Part shown: one piece after another, positions 5,966-6,617 of the stretch
How the letters are laid out: each line of letters opens with the position of its first letter
How positions within the stretch are numbered: position 1 is the first letter of the stretch
Assembly (NCBI GenBank): GCA_964367085.1
Contig: CAYIWL010000047.1
Coordinates: 1-6,617 of the forward strand
DNA from: JACPIN01 sp964367085
GTDB lineage: Archaea > Nanobdellota > Nanobdellia > SCGC-AAA011-G17 > ARS1403
Direction of reading: 5' to 3'
DNA: 6,617 nucleotides
Notes under the pieces: model-generated
The model's input: only the letters and a program-made list of their open reading frames with translations
What the model was told of the DNA's origin: nothing
Database searches by the model: none
Position numbers and translations under genes: made by a program

Positions 5966-6529
5966 ATGTTCTATCAGAGGATTAAGGAAAACTGGGAAAA
6001 CTTGAGCAGCGAGCTTAGACAGACTAGATTAATCGAATGGAGAAGATCTAATGCTGTTGTTCGCGTTGAAAGACCGATTAGATTAGATCGTGCGAGAAGC
6101 TTGGGGTATAGGGCTAAGCAAGGCATTCTTATTGCTAGAGTTAGAGTTATGAGAGGCGGAAGGCAGAGAGAAAGACCTACTAAAAGCGGAAGAAGAAGCA
6201 AGAGGGCAACTTCTAGAAAAGTTTTGAAGATGAGTTATTTGTGGGTTTGTGAGCAGAGGGCTAATAAGAGATTTAGAAATTGCGAGGTTCTTGGAAGCTA
6301 CCCACTGCTAAAAGACGGAAAATATTTTTGGGCTGAGGTAATTTTGATTGACAGGAATCATCCTAGTATTGTTAGTGATCCAATCTTGAGAGGGGTTGCT
6401 AAACAGAAAGGAAGAGTTTTTAGAGGACTGACTTCTAGCGCTAGAAAATCTAGAGGATTAAGGCATAAAGGAAGAGGTGCTGAGAAAATAAGGCCGAGCA
6501 TAAGAGCGCATTCTGAAAGAGGGAAATAA
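5966..6529 (+). CDS. rpl15e: Large-subunit ribosomal protein eL15 (L15e)
   Basis: This is a core protein of the archaeal/eukaryotic 50S/60S subunit that binds 23S rRNA. The 187-residue, very basic product begins MFYQRIKENWENLSSE and contains the family block VVRVERPIRLDRARSLGY (31-48). It continues with KQGILIARVRVMRGGRQRERP and an arginine-rich RSKR stretch. CEQRANKRFRNCEVLGSY (95-112), a GKYFWAEVILIDRNHP segment (118-133) and the terminal GLTSSARKSRGLRHKGRG (154-171) follow in the usual order. Archaeal members are about 190 residues, so it is complete. A TTG at 5951 would add five residues and is not needed: it lies upstream of and overlaps the SD. The gene is the last of the prs-transporter-eL15 cluster, 36 bases after the transporter stop. 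Confidence 0.96.
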   Translation: MFYQRIKENWENLSSELRQTRLIEWRRSNAVVRVERPIRLDRARSLGYRAKQGILIARVRVMRGGRQRERPTKSGRRSKRATSRKVLKMSYLWVCEQRANKRFRNCEVLGSYPLLKDGKYFWAEVILIDRNHPSIVSDPILRGVAKQKGRVFRGLTSSARKSRGLRHKGRGAEKIRPSIRAHSERGK

Positions 6530-6562
6530 ATTAAAATAAAAAATTTAAAATATAATAGGTAA

Positions 6563-6572
6563 TTTTATATAG
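6563..6572 (+). promoter_or_regulatory. TATA-type promoter of the gene at the right edge
   Basis: TTTTATATAG is preceded by GGTAAT (6558-6563), a match to the BRE pattern. The TATA centre is about 27 bases before ATG 6595, the same geometry as the other promoters here. Confidence 0.55.
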
Positions 6573-6594
6573 AAACTTTTCTTATTTGAGCTTC

Positions 6595-6617
6595 ATGAAA
6601 AGAGGTCTTTATAATCT
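6595..6617 (+). CDS. Start of an unidentified gene, 3'-partial
   Basis: ATG 6595 opens a frame reading MKRGLYN before the window ends. The only support is the well-placed promoter upstream, which predicts a leaderless start here. Seven residues are too few to name a family. Confidence 0.45.

Noticed and set aside
5974..6201. Leucine-rich minus-strand frame antisense to eL15
   Set aside because: Antisense of an arginine-rich ribosomal gene readily gives hydrophobic shadow frames; eL15 identity is certain.

Overview
The window is AT-rich archaeal DNA. Two genes point to archaea: an eL15 (L15e) ribosomal protein gene, found in archaea and eukaryotes but not bacteria, and nreA, an archaea-specific DNA-repair family. 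Most first genes of transcription units have a TATA-like box about 21-28 bases before the start codon, which implies leaderless mRNAs. Several proteins are compact (an nreA without the N-terminal zinc-finger stretch, a 272-residue PRPP synthetase, a 187-residue eL15). This would suit a small-genome DPANN-type lineage, but that placement is an inference and not proven by the window.

Left part (1-2135), accessory in character. The window opens inside a gene whose reading frame is already open at base 3. Its product carries a His...Cys pattern (HRGHS, then LGSCGS 29 residues later from first His to Cys) of the caspase/clan CD cysteine-peptidase type. Next comes a two-gene unit that looks like an AbiE-type toxin-antitoxin pair. 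It consists of a winged-helix regulator (AbiEi-like) and a nucleotidyltransferase (AbiEii-like) whose best start is a TTG inside the regulator gene, preceded by a perfect GGAGGT. The promoter of the pair is surrounded by repeated GAAAG/CTTTC half-sites that may be an autoregulatory operator.

Middle (2136-3930). A small unknown gene for a two-helix membrane protein runs leftward, convergent with the nucleotidyltransferase gene. It is divergent from nreA, and the two promoters share about 100 bases. NreA ends in a degenerate PCNA-interacting motif (QRKLSEFA).

Right part (3930-6617), housekeeping. A divergent PRPP synthetase, an MFS-type transporter and ribosomal protein eL15 lie on one strand with tight spacing (1 base, then 36 bases). 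The first is probably leaderless; the inner two have Shine-Dalgarno motifs, and eL15 may also have its own promoter. After eL15 a new promoter and ATG begin a gene that leaves the window after seven codons.

No tRNA, rRNA, CRISPR array, insertion sequence or attachment site was recognised, and no gene-free stretch exceeds 300 bases.
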